Source: CAYRGG01 sp964423745 (GTDB taxonomy: Bacteria > Pseudomonadota > Gammaproteobacteria > Competibacterales > Competibacteraceae). From it: 64,000 nt of DNA. The notes below the pieces were generated by a model that did not search any database, was not told the DNA's origin, and saw nothing but the letters and a program-made list of their open reading frames with translations. A program made the position numbers and the translations under genes. The stretch lies in assembly GCA_964423745.1 (NCBI GenBank), contig CAYRGG010000015.1, positions 19,665 to 83,664 of the forward strand, written 5' to 3'. Positions 37,631-47,200 of this stretch are shown one piece after another (position 1 is the first letter of the stretch; each line of letters opens with the position of its first letter).

Positions 37631-39790
37631 GTGGCTCAAGCGATTTTTGTGGTACCTACCGGGGAAGGCACGGGATTAACCACCGTCGCCCTAAGCCTAG
37701 TACATGCCTTAGATCGGCGCGGAATACCGGTCGGTTTTTGCAAACCCATTACGCAACTAGAGAATTATCCGCTTGGGCAGGAAACCTCCACCTATCTGGT
37801 GCGACACATTTCTAGCTTAAACCCTCCCGAACCATTGCCTTTAGCAAAGGCCGAAGAATTGCTAGGCGATGGCCGTGAAAATGAGCTGTTGGAAACTGTT
37901 TTTGCTCGTTTTCATAAAGCGGCTGAAGCAGCGAGTATTGTCATCGTGGAAGGGCTTGTACCCATGCAAGGAAGCGCCTATGCCACCAGTATTAACGTAA
38001 AAATAGCTAAAAGTCTCGATGCGGATACCATTCTAGTGACCGCACCTGGTCATGATACACCGGAACAGTTACAAGAAATGCTAGAAATTGCAGCACAACC
38101 CTATGGCGGCATCACCCATCAACGCTTGCCCGGTTGTATTCTTAATTTTGTTAATGCACCGGTTGATGCTAGTGGCCGATTGCGTTTCGAATTTGCTTTC
38201 GAAAATAGTTCGTTGGACGATCAACCCTCTGAAGCTAACCTAGGACAGATGGCGAATTATGTGTCATGCCCCGTTTTTCAGACGCGTAAATTTCGTATGT
38301 TAGGTTGTATCCCATGGCAACGGGATTTGGTAGCGCCGCGGGTTAAGGATATCGTGCCCGTGGACGAAGCGGAACTTTTAAATGCCGGTGATCTTAGTCG
38401 GCGTGTCACCCATGTGGCGCTGGGGGCTCGCAACTTGGCTAACGGCTGCGCAAAGTATCGGTCAGGGGCTTTAATCATCACCCCAGGAGACCGGGAAGAT
38501 GTGTTATTAGCCGCCTGCATGGCGGCTTTAAACGGTACCCACATTGCTGCTTTAATACTTACCGGCAATTTACGACCTAACCAAGATATCTTGAAACTGT
38601 GTCGTCCAGGACTAGAGACAGGTCTACCTGTGTTGGCCATTCCTTATCATACCCTTGAGGCAGTGCTTGCCATTACCCGGCACACGTTAGAAATACCTTT
38701 GGATGATTACAATCGTATTCAACAGGTCGTGCATACGGTAGCAGGTTATTTAAATTTAACTTGGATAGACGAAATTTTGACCCGTACCGATGAACGGCGG
38801 CTCAGTCCACCGGCTTTTCGATACAGCCTTGTGGAACGGGCCCGCCAGGCTAATAAACGTATCATCCTGCCCGAAGGAGACGAACCACGCACCATCGAGG
38901 CGGCCATTGAATGTCAGCGGCGTGGTATTGCGCAATGTATATTATTGGCAGAACCGGAACACATTCATCAAGCCGCTGCCCGTGCCGGTCTTGCGGTGCC
39001 GGAGACTATTGAAATCATCGATCCGACTCCCATGATTCCTCGCTATATCGACCCTTTAGTTGCTTTACGTAAAGCCAAAGGGCTTACCCCGGAGATTGCG
39101 GAAGAACAGTTGCAAGACAGGGTCATGCTGGGCACCATGATGCTGGCCCAAGGAGAAGTGGACGGACTAGTATCCGGCGCCGTGCATACCACCGCAAATA
39201 CTATTCGCCCTGCGCTACAAGTGATTAAAACGGCCCCTGGCGCACGGCTTGTTTCGTCGATTTTTTTTATGTGTTTGCCCGAACAGGTTTTGATATACGG
39301 CGACTGCGCCATAAATCCCAATCCCAATGCTGAGGATCTTGCCGACATCGCTATTCAGAGTGCTGAGTCCGCTAAAAATTTTGGCATTACACCGCGTATT
39401 GCCATGCTCAGTTATAGCACGGGCGTATCTGGCCATGGGAGTGATGTAGAACGGGTAAAAGAGGCTACCCGAATAGCTCGGCAACGCTCTCCAGAACTTC
39501 TTATCGACGGGCCCTTGCAATACGACGCCGCCGCCATCAAAGGGGTTGCGCAAAAAAAGGCGCCCAATAGTCAAGTGGCGGGACGCGCCACGGTGTTTAT
39601 TTTTCCTGATCTCAACACCGGTAACACCACCTATAAAGCCGTGCAACGCAGCGCCAATGTGATTAGCATAGGCCCTATGTTGCAGGGTTTGAAAAAACCA
39701 GTGAATGATTTATCGCGAGGCGCCTTAGTAGAAGACATCGTGTTTACCATTGCCCTTACGGCGATTCAAGCAAAACAGATCAAACCCTAA
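37631..39790 (+). CDS. pta: Phosphate acetyltransferase
   Basis: Pta interconverts acetyl-CoA and acetyl phosphate. This is the long proteobacterial form (719 residues): an N-terminal P-loop-like regulatory domain (VVPTGEGTGLTTVALSLVHAL), a DRTGG-type middle domain (~215-330) and the C-terminal catalytic PTA domain from about residue 395 (RIILPEGDEPRTIEAA, MLSYSTGVSGHGSDVERV, FPDLNTGNTTYKAVQR). The start is GTG with AGGAG upstream. No acetate kinase gene (ackA) is adjacent, which is unusual. A 664-bp non-coding gap follows. Confidence 0.96.
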   Translation: MAQAIFVVPTGEGTGLTTVALSLVHALDRRGIPVGFCKPITQLENYPLGQETSTYLVRHISSLNPPEPLPLAKAEELLGDGRENELLETVFARFHKAAEAASIVIVEGLVPMQGSAYATSINVKIAKSLDADTILVTAPGHDTPEQLQEMLEIAAQPYGGITHQRLPGCILNFVNAPVDASGRLRFEFAFENSSLDDQPSEANLGQMANYVSCPVFQTRKFRMLGCIPWQRDLVAPRVKDIVPVDEAELLNAGDLSRRVTHVALGARNLANGCAKYRSGALIITPGDREDVLLAACMAALNGTHIAALILTGNLRPNQDILKLCRPGLETGLPVLAIPYHTLEAVLAITRHTLEIPLDDYNRIQQVVHTVAGYLNLTWIDEILTRTDERRLSPPAFRYSLVERARQANKRIILPEGDEPRTIEAAIECQRRGIAQCILLAEPEHIHQAAARAGLAVPETIEIIDPTPMIPRYIDPLVALRKAKGLTPEIAEEQLQDRVMLGTMMLAQGEVDGLVSGAVHTTANTIRPALQVIKTAPGARLVSSIFFMCLPEQVLIYGDCAINPNPNAEDLADIAIQSAESAKNFGITPRIAMLSYSTGVSGHGSDVERVKEATRIARQRSPELLIDGPLQYDAAAIKGVAQKKAPNSQVAGRATVFIFPDLNTGNTTYKAVQRSANVISIGPMLQGLKKPVNDLSRGALVEDIVFTIALTAIQAKQIKP

Positions 39791-40454
39791 AAACACCATG
39801 CCCAATAAAATTTACCAGATGTAACATTTTTTTTTGGCTCTTCGACAACCCATATTTTTTATTGTCAAATTAAAAATAAATACTTTTGTCTGTAAGTTAA
39901 TAGAGTTTTTTCATAGGCTTAACGATCAAGGCGGAAAGCTCTAGTTTTTTGTTATAGGGGTTTGAGCGCCTTTTTCCTTAAATAAGACGAGGTTTCTTAG
40001 CATTGACGTCTTGTCTATATACTGGGAAAGTAGTTTTCTGATCCCATACGATGCAAGTAAATAAGGCAATTAGTTTGTCTGCGAATCTTCCCTACAGCTG
40101 AGTAGATAAAAAATTAGCAGCGCATTGAGCTAATTTAATAAATTCATATAAATATCATTGGACAGCAACAACCTAGTTTGTTAAAGCGCGTTAAGATTTG
40201 GTTATGTTTATTTTAAGATCAAGACACTTTGATGTAACCTTGGCAAACTTAATTACATTTTCTTGAACAAAACTTATATGAGAAGCCTGTAAATTATAGT
40301 TAACGAACCGCTTTTATCATATTGCGTCAATAGTCAAATTTAAGAACACATCTTGCAACAAATAAATTAATAGAAAGTGCTGTTGCTAAAAGACTTAGAA
40401 AATTTTTAATAGAAAAGTCAAAAGTTTTACTTAGATTAGAGTAGGTATAAGATT
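39791..40454. other. 664-bp A+T-rich non-coding region between pta and the ExeA-like gene
   Basis: No ORF with a plausible start and coding pattern was found on either strand. The segment is clearly richer in A+T than its neighbours. A bulged hairpin with AAGGCG (39928-39933) and CGCCTT (39967-39972) followed by a T-run may end the pta transcript, but its loop is long. The remainder could be a long 5' leader, a small RNA or remnant DNA. I did not find a match to c-di-GMP or other riboswitch cores that I know. Confidence 0.5.
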
Positions 40455-41333
40455 ATGTATGAAGCATTTTACGGATTTCGAGAAAAACCGTTTTCTATCG
40501 TTCCAGATCCTGAGTTTTTATTTTTAAGCCAAAAGCACCGGCAAGCCCTTACGATGCTTGAGTATGGTCTCTTGAGCCAAACTAGCTTTACCGTAGTGAC
40601 GGGTGAAATCGGATCAGGTAAAACTACATTAATACGCAAGCTGTTGCAAAGAATCGATGAAGGCATCACCGTTGGGTTGATAGCAAATACCCAATTTGAT
40701 TCCTTTGAAGAACTATTCCGTTGGATTTTGTTTGCCTTCGAACTTGAATATCGTGGTAAAGAAAAGGTTGAGCTTTATCATACTTTTACTGATTTTCTTA
40801 TTAAAGAATATAGCGAAGGGCGCCACGTCATATTGATTATCGACGAAGCTCAACATCTTGGCCCAGAGATGCTTGAACAGCTGCGTATGTTGTCCAACGT
40901 CAATGCTGATAAGTATCAACTTTTACAGTTAATGCTAATTGGTCAACCGAATTTGCGTGATTTGCTGCGCCGACCCGAGCTACAACAATTTGCGCAACGT
41001 ATTGCGGTAGATTTTCATCTTGAGCCCCTTAACTTAGAGGAAACAGGCGATTACATCCGTCATAGACTTTGCACAGCTGGTGGAGAGCCAAATTTAATCG
41101 ACCAAGATGCGTATCCACTCATCTGGCGCTGTACGCGCGGTGTGCCAAGACTGATTAACGTGCTGTGTGAAACAGCCTTGGTTTATGGCTTTGCAGAACA
41201 AGAACCCCGTATCACTGAAGAAATGATTAGGGAAGCTATCCATGATAAACAAACAGGTTTATCGTTGATCCATGAAGAGCAAGATCAAGACAATTCTAAA
41301 CCTGCTAAAGTGGTTGCTTCCCACAATGCATGA
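40455..41333 (+). CDS. ExeA/GspA-like AAA ATPase
   Basis: A 292-residue AAA+ ATPase of the ExeA/MshM group. MYEAFYGFREKPFSIVPDP is the hallmark N-terminus. The Walker A is GEIGSGKTTL (~51-60), the Walker B is LIIDEAQHLG, and sensor and lid segments LMLIGQPNLRDLL and CTRGVPRLINVLCE follow. Relatives work in type II secretion (ExeA, peptidoglycan rearrangement), MSHA pili, or XrtA-linked exopolysaccharide systems, usually with partner genes. Here it stands alone. Unlike ExeA, it has no C-terminal peptidoglycan-binding domain or transmembrane segment. It is followed by a strong terminator. Confidence 0.85.
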   Translation: MYEAFYGFREKPFSIVPDPEFLFLSQKHRQALTMLEYGLLSQTSFTVVTGEIGSGKTTLIRKLLQRIDEGITVGLIANTQFDSFEELFRWILFAFELEYRGKEKVELYHTFTDFLIKEYSEGRHVILIIDEAQHLGPEMLEQLRMLSNVNADKYQLLQLMLIGQPNLRDLLRRPELQQFAQRIAVDFHLEPLNLEETGDYIRHRLCTAGGEPNLIDQDAYPLIWRCTRGVPRLINVLCETALVYGFAEQEPRITEEMIREAIHDKQTGLSLIHEEQDQDNSKPAKVVASHNA

Positions 41334-41420
41334 GCTATAGAAGTTGTTTCTAAAACTCGCGACGTTGATAATAATAAGTCGTATAAAGCGCATTTACGTA
41401 GCGCAACTAGAAAAGTAATA

Positions 41421-41458
41421 AAAAGCCTATGTAAGTTTCTCATACATAGGCTTTTTTT
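41421..41458. terminator. Intrinsic terminator between the ExeA-like gene and truA
   Basis: AAAAGCCTATGTA (41421-41433), a nine-base loop and TACATAGGC (41443-41451) followed by seven T form a classic rho-independent terminator. The A-run on the other side makes it usable in both directions, serving the ExeA-like gene (+) and truA (-). Confidence 0.9.
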
Positions 41459-41482
41459 ATCGCGTGGTAGTTACAATGGGTT

Positions 41483-42259
41483 TTAGAAACTGTTTTTGAG
41501 ATGGCCAGTTAAACCAAATTCAGCGGGATACTGGATGCGCTGCAAATAAAGACCCTGAGCTGGAGCAGTAACCCCCCCCAACGCTCGGTTACGGGCTTTT
41601 AATAGATCTTGGGTCCAATTTATTGGCTGTTCTCCACGGCCAATGGCCATCAACACACCCACCACATTACGCACCATATGATGCAAAAAACCGTTGGCCT
41701 CCATTTCAACAATAATGTGATCATCGTGGCGCTCTACCGTTAAACGGTATACTGTACGGATAGGACTTTTTGCTTGACAACCGCTAGCGCGAAAAGTCGT
41801 AAAATCGTGCTCACCCAACAAATACTTAGCCGCTTCGGCCATACGTTCATGATCAAGAGGATTGCGTTGCCAGGTTGCTCGATGACGTTGCAACGCTGAA
41901 CGATGGGGGCGATTTAAAATAATATAGCGGTAGCATCGAGACAGGGCAGAAAATCGGGCGTGAAAAGTCTTTGTAACGGGTTGCGCCCATAGCAGACTGA
42001 TATCGTCTGGTAAATTAGAATTGACCCCTAACAGCCAAGACCGTAACGAGCGTTGGGCGTACGTATCGAAATGCACCACTTGCTCGATACCGTGAACACC
42101 TGCATCGGTTCGCCCTCCACAAACGGTGTCTACCGCATGTGCCGCTACTCGCGATAGGGCCTTTTCTAAACAGCCCTGCACGGTACGTACACCAGCTTGT
42201 TGAATTTGCCAACCGCGGAAATTAGAACCATCATATTCTATACCCAATGCTATCCGCAT
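41483..42259 (-). CDS. truA: tRNA pseudouridine(38-40) synthase
   Basis: TruA isomerises uridines 38-40 in the anticodon arm of many tRNAs. The catalytic Asp lies in CGGRTDAGVHG, and RIALGIEYDGSNFRGWQ, FHARFSALSRCYRYII and ANGFLHHMVRNVVG are family segments. Length 258 is normal. In Pseudomonas truA follows fimV; here it lies 12 kb from fimV beside the cbr genes. It shares a bidirectional terminator with the ExeA-like gene and is divergent from the cbrX-like gene. Confidence 0.97.
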   Translation of the reverse strand: MRIALGIEYDGSNFRGWQIQQAGVRTVQGCLEKALSRVAAHAVDTVCGGRTDAGVHGIEQVVHFDTYAQRSLRSWLLGVNSNLPDDISLLWAQPVTKTFHARFSALSRCYRYIILNRPHRSALQRHRATWQRNPLDHERMAEAAKYLLGEHDFTTFRASGCQAKSPIRTVYRLTVERHDDHIIVEMEANGFLHHMVRNVVGVLMAIGRGEQPINWTQDLLKARNRALGGVTAPAQGLYLQRIQYPAEFGLTGHLKNSF

Positions 42260-42340
42260 GGATCACCCTTCTTTATTATTTGTACCAGCAAAAAAGCACT
42301 TTGCAGTTCTGGACATTGCATGCTGATGACGAGACCACCC

Positions 42341-42589
42341 ATGAAGGATTACGCTAAGAAACCCTATCATCACAAGACAATGGCTGATGAAGATACGACC
42401 CGTTATGGACCGAAAAAGCCACAACGTGGAGATGTTTTTATTTTACTTTTGATCTTTGCCGTATTTTTACTGGATTCACCCTTTTTCCAGTGGTGGGCCA
42501 CCGCTGAACGCGCCTGGTACCTTCCCTATTTGGTTTGGGGAGGCGTCATTTTGTTGATCTATTTTTGCCAGCGCAACTATTATCCATGA
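42341..42589 (+). CDS. cbrX: Small membrane protein upstream of cbrA (CbrX-like)
   Basis: An 82-residue protein: a polar N-terminus (MKDYAKKPYHHKTMADED) and two hydrophobic segments (GDVFILLLIFAVFLLDSPFFQ; WYLPYLVWGGVILLIYFCQ). Its stop overlaps the cbrA start in ATGA, so the pair is translationally coupled. In Pseudomonas a small gene called cbrX occupies the same place; the symbol is given by position and type, not by alignment. ATG 42341 is preferred, though a start at 42320 or 42326 is possible; none has a strong ribosome-binding site. A role in CbrA production or membrane insertion is inference. Confidence 0.72.
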   Translation: MKDYAKKPYHHKTMADEDTTRYGPKKPQRGDVFILLLIFAVFLLDSPFFQWWATAERAWYLPYLVWGGVILLIYFCQRNYYP

Positions 42590-45567
42590 CCTTCAATTTA
42601 ACCACGCTTTTTCTAGCCTCACTGATTTATCTATCGGTGTTGTTTTTTATCGCTTATGCAACCGAGCGGGGCTGGATTGCTAGACGGATAGTGCGTCATC
42701 CTTTGATCTATACTTTATCCCTGGGCGTTTATGCTACATCTTGGAGCTATTACGGCAGTATCGGTTTTGCTGAAAGCCAGGGGTTTTTATTTCTCGCCAT
42801 ATACGTTGGACCTACCCTCGCTTTTATCCTAACGCCTTTACTGCTGGCGCCTATTTTACGCTTGATCCGCGACTATCAGCTCACCTCTCTCGCCGATTTG
42901 TTCGCGTTTCGTTACAGCAGTCAATTTGCTGGGGTCTTAGTGACACTGTTTATGTTGGTGGGCACGCTCCCTTACATTGCCCTGCAAATCCGCGCCGTTA
43001 CCGAATCCATGCGTATACTGACTCATAACCAGCCGCCGGTGGAATTGGGGTTGTTGTTTTGCATTACCCTAACAGTATTCGCCATTTTATTTGGCGCTCG
43101 CCATATCTCGCCACGGGAAAAACACGAAGGACTTGTAGTGGCCATTGCGTTTGAATCGTTGGTCAAAATAACGGCTATGTTGAGCATTGGGTTATTCGCA
43201 TTATGGGGGGTTTTTGATGGTCCTCGAGACTTAAATCGATGGCTTATCTTAAATCCTGAAGCACTACAAGCCCTCTACGAACCATTACAAGAAGGACCTT
43301 GGATGACTTTGGTGTTGTTGTCTTTTTGCGCTGCTTTTTTATTACCTCGCCAATTTCATATGAGTTTTGTAGAAAACCTGCAACGGGGTTCTCTATCATC
43401 AGCAGCTTGGGGGTTTCCCCTCTTTTTACTATTATTCAACTTAGCGATTCCCCCGATTTTATGGGCTAGCCAAGTGCTAAAACCTGCTACCCCTGCCGAT
43501 TATTATGTGCTGGGTATTACCCAGTTTAGCGATAATCCACTCCTGCCATTTATCGCTTTTATCGGCGGGCTATCTGCTGCCAGCGCCATGGTCATCGTTA
43601 CTACCCTGGCTTTAGCCCAAATGGCCCTCAATCATTTATTATTACCTGCCAGCTATCCCGATCCAGCCGTGGATATGTACCGCTGGTTATTGTGGGGACG
43701 GCGCACGTTGATCGCCCTACTCATTCTCACCAGCTATGGCTTGTATGTGGTACTGGAACGCAGCACGGGTCTAGTCCAGCTGGGGTTGATTTCGTTTGTG
43801 GCCGTCGCCCAGTTTTTGCCGGGTCTTGCTGGCGTGTTGTTTTGGCGTCGGGCGACAAGGGCGGGCTTCCTGGTGGGCCTCATGGGAGGTAGCACCATTT
43901 GGTACACCACCTTACTGATGCCGTTGATGGAGCGCTCCGGCATTATTCTAAGCCAATTTGATCTTATGCAAGCCCTCGGGGTTGCCGATCAAAATCTTTG
44001 GGAATTTGTTACTTTTTGGTCGCTTTCTATTAATACACTGCTATTTGTCGGCGTATCCCTGGTCACCCACCAAGATGCCAACGAACGCCGCGCTGCCGCC
44101 GCCTGTTTCCAAGACCCAAGTTTCTTAACCGCTCAGGGTCTCTCGGTTCCTCATTCTCCCCGAGATTTTAGCGCCCAATTGGCCCGCACTATAGGCTCTA
44201 CCGCTGCCTTTAACGAAGTCTCAAAAGCCCTTAAAGATTTGCAGATGGGCTTAGATGAAAACCGATTACCTCAATTACAAGCATTGCGCGATCGTATCGA
44301 GCGTAATCTATCGGGTATGTTAGGCCCCATACTGGCTCGTATGATTGTCGATTCGCGACTGTACACGGACCCCGGCACGCGCAGCATGTTAGTAGACCAT
44401 ATGCGCTTTATTGAAGACCGTTTGGAGCAGTCTCATAGCCAACTTAAAGGATTGATGGGGGAGCTCGATCAGTTACGGCGTTATCATCGACAAATCCTTG
44501 AAGATCTGCCCCTTGGTGCCTGTTCGCTGACCACCAACCGCCATGTCCTTACCTGGAATCAGGCCATGGAACGGCTATCCGGTATAGACCGACGAACAGC
44601 TATGGGAAATGCCATCGCAGACTTACCCGCGCCTTGGTCAAACGTGCTGACTACCTTTTTGAATCAAAACGAGCAACACTCAAGAAAAACCCGTGTCGTT
44701 ATCCGTGGCCAGCCGCGCTGGTTTGACTTGCGCAAAGCCTCTATCGGTTTTGCTGATTATGTTTCGGAAAGTAACGAAAGCTCCTTTCAAGGCGGCACTG
44801 TGATTCTCGTGGAAGACCTTACCGAGTTGCAAACTCTGGAAATGGAGCTCGCCCATAGTGAACGGCTTGCTTCCCTGGGAACCTTAGCCGCCGGGGTTGC
44901 TCACGAGATTGGCAATCCCGTCACCGGCATTGCTTGCATCGCGCAGAATTTACGGGAAGAAAACGATCCTACTAGCCTTATGGAAGGCGTCGATGAAATC
45001 CTTCAACAGACGCAGCGGATTACGGCTATTGTCCGCTCTTTAGTGACCTTTAGTCATGGCGGTCCAGGTCCAGAAAACCAACACAACGGACTGTTTAATC
45101 TGCGGGCATGCTTTACGGATGCCCAACGTTTGGTACAGCTCAGTCATTATGCTAAGCACCTGCAATATAGCGTCGATTGTAACGATGAAATCTTTGTGGA
45201 GGGGGATCAACAACGTCTATTGCAGGTGTTTGTTAATCTACTCAGCAATGCCTGCGATGCGTCACCGGCCAACGCAGCCGTTGTTATAACAGCCCACATA
45301 GAACAGTCCAATAGGGTAAAAATCACGATTATTGATCAAGGCAGCGGCATCCCAAAAGAGTTTCGAGAGCGGGTCTTCGAGCCCTTTTTTACCACCAAGG
45401 AGCCGGGGAAAGGTACAGGACTAGGATTACCTCTTGTCTACACTATCGTCCAAGAACATGGCGGCAGTATCGCCGTGGATAGCCAGGAAGATAGTGGCAC
45501 TCGGGTAACCTTGCGGTTGCCATTACGTCAACAAATGGTTTTAGATACCTCATGCCCAGTATCTTAA
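42586..45567 (+). CDS. cbrA: CbrA-like sensor kinase with sodium/solute-symporter domain
   Basis: A 993-residue hybrid: an SSS-family transporter domain with about 13 hydrophobic segments (residues ~1-500), a linker, a PAS-like domain (~640-770), HisKA with phospho-acceptor His in [15 protein letters not shown] (~775), and a HATPase domain ([39 protein letters not shown]). This matches CbrA of Pseudomonas (~980 residues), which governs carbon/nitrogen balance and amino-acid or histidine uptake. It overlaps both neighbours (cbrX-like by 4 bp, cbrB by 16 bp), forming a tight operon. The signal sensed is not known from sequence. Confidence 0.9.
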   Translation: MTFNLTTLFLASLIYLSVLFFIAYATERGWIARRIVRHPLIYTLSLGVYATSWSYYGSIGFAESQGFLFLAIYVGPTLAFILTPLLLAPILRLIRDYQLTSLADLFAFRYSSQFAGVLVTLFMLVGTLPYIALQIRAVTESMRILTHNQPPVELGLLFCITLTVFAILFGARHISPREKHEGLVVAIAFESLVKITAMLSIGLFALWGVFDGPRDLNRWLILNPEALQALYEPLQEGPWMTLVLLSFCAAFLLPRQFHMSFVENLQRGSLSSAAWGFPLFLLLFNLAIPPILWASQVLKPATPADYYVLGITQFSDNPLLPFIAFIGGLSAASAMVIVTTLALAQMALNHLLLPASYPDPAVDMYRWLLWGRRTLIALLILTSYGLYVVLERSTGLVQLGLISFVAVAQFLPGLAGVLFWRRATRAGFLVGLMGGSTIWYTTLLMPLMERSGIILSQFDLMQALGVADQNLWEFVTFWSLSINTLLFVGVSLVTHQDANERRAAAACFQDPSFLTAQGLSVPHSPRDFSAQLARTIGSTAAFNEVSKALKDLQMGLDENRLPQLQALRDRIERNLSGMLGPILARMIVDSRLYTDPGTRSMLVDHMRFIEDRLEQSHSQLKGLMGELDQLRRYHRQILEDLPLGACSLTTNRHVLTWNQAMERLSGIDRRTAMGNAIADLPAPWSNVLTTFLNQNEQHSRKTRVVIRGQPRWFDLRKASIGFADYVSESNESSFQGGTVILVEDLTELQTLEMELAHSERLASLGTLAAGVAHEIGNPVTGIACIAQNLREENDPTSLMEGVDEILQQTQRITAIVRSLVTFSHGGPGPENQHNGLFNLRACFTDAQRLVQLSHYAKHLQYSVDCNDEIFVEGDQQRLLQVFVNLLSNACDASPANAAVVITAHIEQSNRVKITIIDQGSGIPKEFRERVFEPFFTTKEPGKGTGLGLPLVYTIVQEHGGSIAVDSQEDSGTRVTLRLPLRQQMVLDTSCPVS

Positions 45568-46919
45568 TTGTTGAAGATGAAAAAGTTATCCGTCGAGCCC
45601 TACGACGGCTTCTAGAACGCTATCATTTTAGTGTGGCTGAGGCCGAGTCGATACCCGACGCTGAACAAAACCACGAACTCAGTCATTTCGATTTGATCGT
45701 CACCGACCTGCGTTTACCGGGACCCGCGGGGACAGAACTCATTAGTCGTTGCCCGCAAACGCCCATTTTGATAATGACCAGCTATGCCAGTGTTAAATCG
45801 GCGGTAGAAGCCATGCAACAGGGTGCGGCGGATTATATTGCCAAACCCTTCGAACACGATGAGTTCTTGCATGCCATAAACCGCATTTTGGAAAAACGCC
45901 AGCTGCGCCGTCAAAACGCAGCCCTAAAATCGGATTTACAGCGTAACTACCCTGTCGCCGGCATTATCGGTGACAGCGAAGCCATGCAACGAGTCTTTGC
46001 CCATATCAGCAAAGTGGCGCCAACAGATTCAACAGTACTCATACTGGGAGAATCCGGTACCGGCAAAGAACTGGTGGCCCGCGCCGTCCATGAACAAAGT
46101 CAACGCCGTGATGCGCCCTTGATCGCTGTCAACTGCGCAGCTATCCCTGAGAGTCTAATTGAGTCCGAGTTGTTTGGCCATGAGAAGGGGGCTTTTACCG
46201 GCGCCGTCGGGTCCCGGGAAGGTTTAGTGGAGGCCGCCAATGGCGGGACACTTTTTTTAGATGAAATTGGCGAATTACCCCTCGCTGCCCAGGCGCGTCT
46301 ATTACGGGTTCTAAATGAAGGGGAAATACGCCGGGTAGGCTCAGCCCGCACCCTGCGGGTCAACATCCGTTTGATCGCAGCCACCCATCGAAATCTCGAA
46401 CATCGGGTCCAGGATAACCTATTTCGCGGTGACCTTTACTACCGGCTGCGAGTCATGGAAATCCGCCTACCCCCCCTACGAGAGCGGGGCGCAGATGTTG
46501 AAAAGCTCGCTCATTTTACCTTGAATAAGGTTTGTCAACGTCTCGATCGCAACCCAATGAGTTATAGCGCAACGGCCCTTGAGGCCATCTGCACCCATAC
46601 CTGGCCTGGCAATGTTCGAGAAATGGAGAATGCCATTGAACGGGCGGTTATTCTCTGCGAAGACGCCCTCATTACCCCTGAGCTGTTGGCCCTTGAGGGT
46701 AGTACCAACCCATTAAAACAGTCACTTTCGACAAAACCATCCAGGACTGATCAAGAATCTACGTCCCTCGATGATTATTTTCAGCGCTTTGTGCTGAATC
46801 ATCAAAATTATTTAACAGAAACTGAATTAGCCAAGCGTTTAGGCATTAGCCGTAAGTCTCTATGGGAACGAAGACAACGGCTAGGCATACCAAGACCCCA
46901 GCGCAAAAACAGCCCTTAG
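45552..46919 (+). CDS. cbrB: CbrB-like sigma54-dependent response regulator
   Basis: An NtrC-class enhancer-binding protein of 455 residues. The receiver domain (1-120) has the phospho-Asp in LIVTDLRLPG and Lys in ADYIAKPFEHDE. The AAA+ domain has Walker A GESGTGKE (~165), the sigma54-contacting GAFTGA loop (~213) and LFLDEIGELPLAAQARLLRV. The C-terminus has a Fis-type helix-turn-helix (TETELAKRLGISRKSLWERR). It overlaps cbrA by 16 bp. The gene downstream has a sigma54-type promoter and TGTTAC/GTAACA half-sites, so it is the obvious candidate target. Confidence 0.92.
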   Translation: MPSILIVEDEKVIRRALRRLLERYHFSVAEAESIPDAEQNHELSHFDLIVTDLRLPGPAGTELISRCPQTPILIMTSYASVKSAVEAMQQGAADYIAKPFEHDEFLHAINRILEKRQLRRQNAALKSDLQRNYPVAGIIGDSEAMQRVFAHISKVAPTDSTVLILGESGTGKELVARAVHEQSQRRDAPLIAVNCAAIPESLIESELFGHEKGAFTGAVGSREGLVEAANGGTLFLDEIGELPLAAQARLLRVLNEGEIRRVGSARTLRVNIRLIAATHRNLEHRVQDNLFRGDLYYRLRVMEIRLPPLRERGADVEKLAHFTLNKVCQRLDRNPMSYSATALEAICTHTWPGNVREMENAIERAVILCEDALITPELLALEGSTNPLKQSLSTKPSRTDQESTSLDDYFQRFVLNHQNYLTETELAKRLGISRKSLWERRQRLGIPRPQRKNSP

Positions 46920-46926
46920 AAACAGC

Positions 46927-46946
46927 TTCTTACACACCGGTAAGAA
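46927..46946. other. Hairpin just downstream of cbrB
   Basis: TTCTTAC (46927-46933), a six-base loop and GTAAGAA (46940-46946) form a perfect 7-bp stem seven bases after the cbrB stop. There is no good T-run after it, so it is at most a weak terminator or an mRNA 3'-end stabiliser. Confidence 0.4.
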
Positions 46947-46956
46947 ATTGAGTTTA

Positions 46957-46997
46957 TGTTACGAAAACACCCACTCTTTTTGTTACCTTGGGTAACA
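46957..46997. promoter_or_regulatory. TGTTAC/GTAACA half-sites, candidate CbrB enhancer
   Basis: TGTTAC at 46957-46962, then a perfect inverted repeat TGTTACC-TTG-GGTAACA at 46981-46997. The elements lie 70-125 bp upstream of a sigma54-type -24/-12 promoter, an ideal distance for an enhancer-binding protein. As I recall, CbrB sites in Pseudomonas are built from TGTTAC/GTAACA half-sites, though with wider spacing, so identification with CbrB is likely but not certain. Confidence 0.6.
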
Positions 46998-47065
46998 TGC
47001 TTTATTTTTCTTAAGAACCCCTCAAATAAACACCAATTGAAACAAATTGTTAAAAAATAATCTGC

Positions 47066-47084
47066 AATGGCATGATGTTCGCCT
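47066..47084 (+). promoter_or_regulatory. Sigma54-type (-24/-12) promoter of the symporter gene
   Basis: TGGCATG (47068-47074), four bases, then TCGC (47079-47082) gives the required GG-N10-GC spacing and 9 of 11 matches to TGGCACG-N4-TTGC. Transcription would begin near 47094, leaving a leader of about 107 bases before ATG 47201. The leader contains a GGTTGA-TTCGG-TCAACC hairpin (47126-47142). Its position directly downstream of a sigma54 activator gene strengthens the call. Confidence 0.62.
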
Positions 47085-47200
47085 ATACTTTTTCCAATCT
47101 ATTAAGGACGATGGGTTTGCACGCCGGTTGATTCGGTCAACCAAAGCGAGGACTAAAACACGATTAACACCATGACAACGACAAGTGAGGGTTAACTCAT

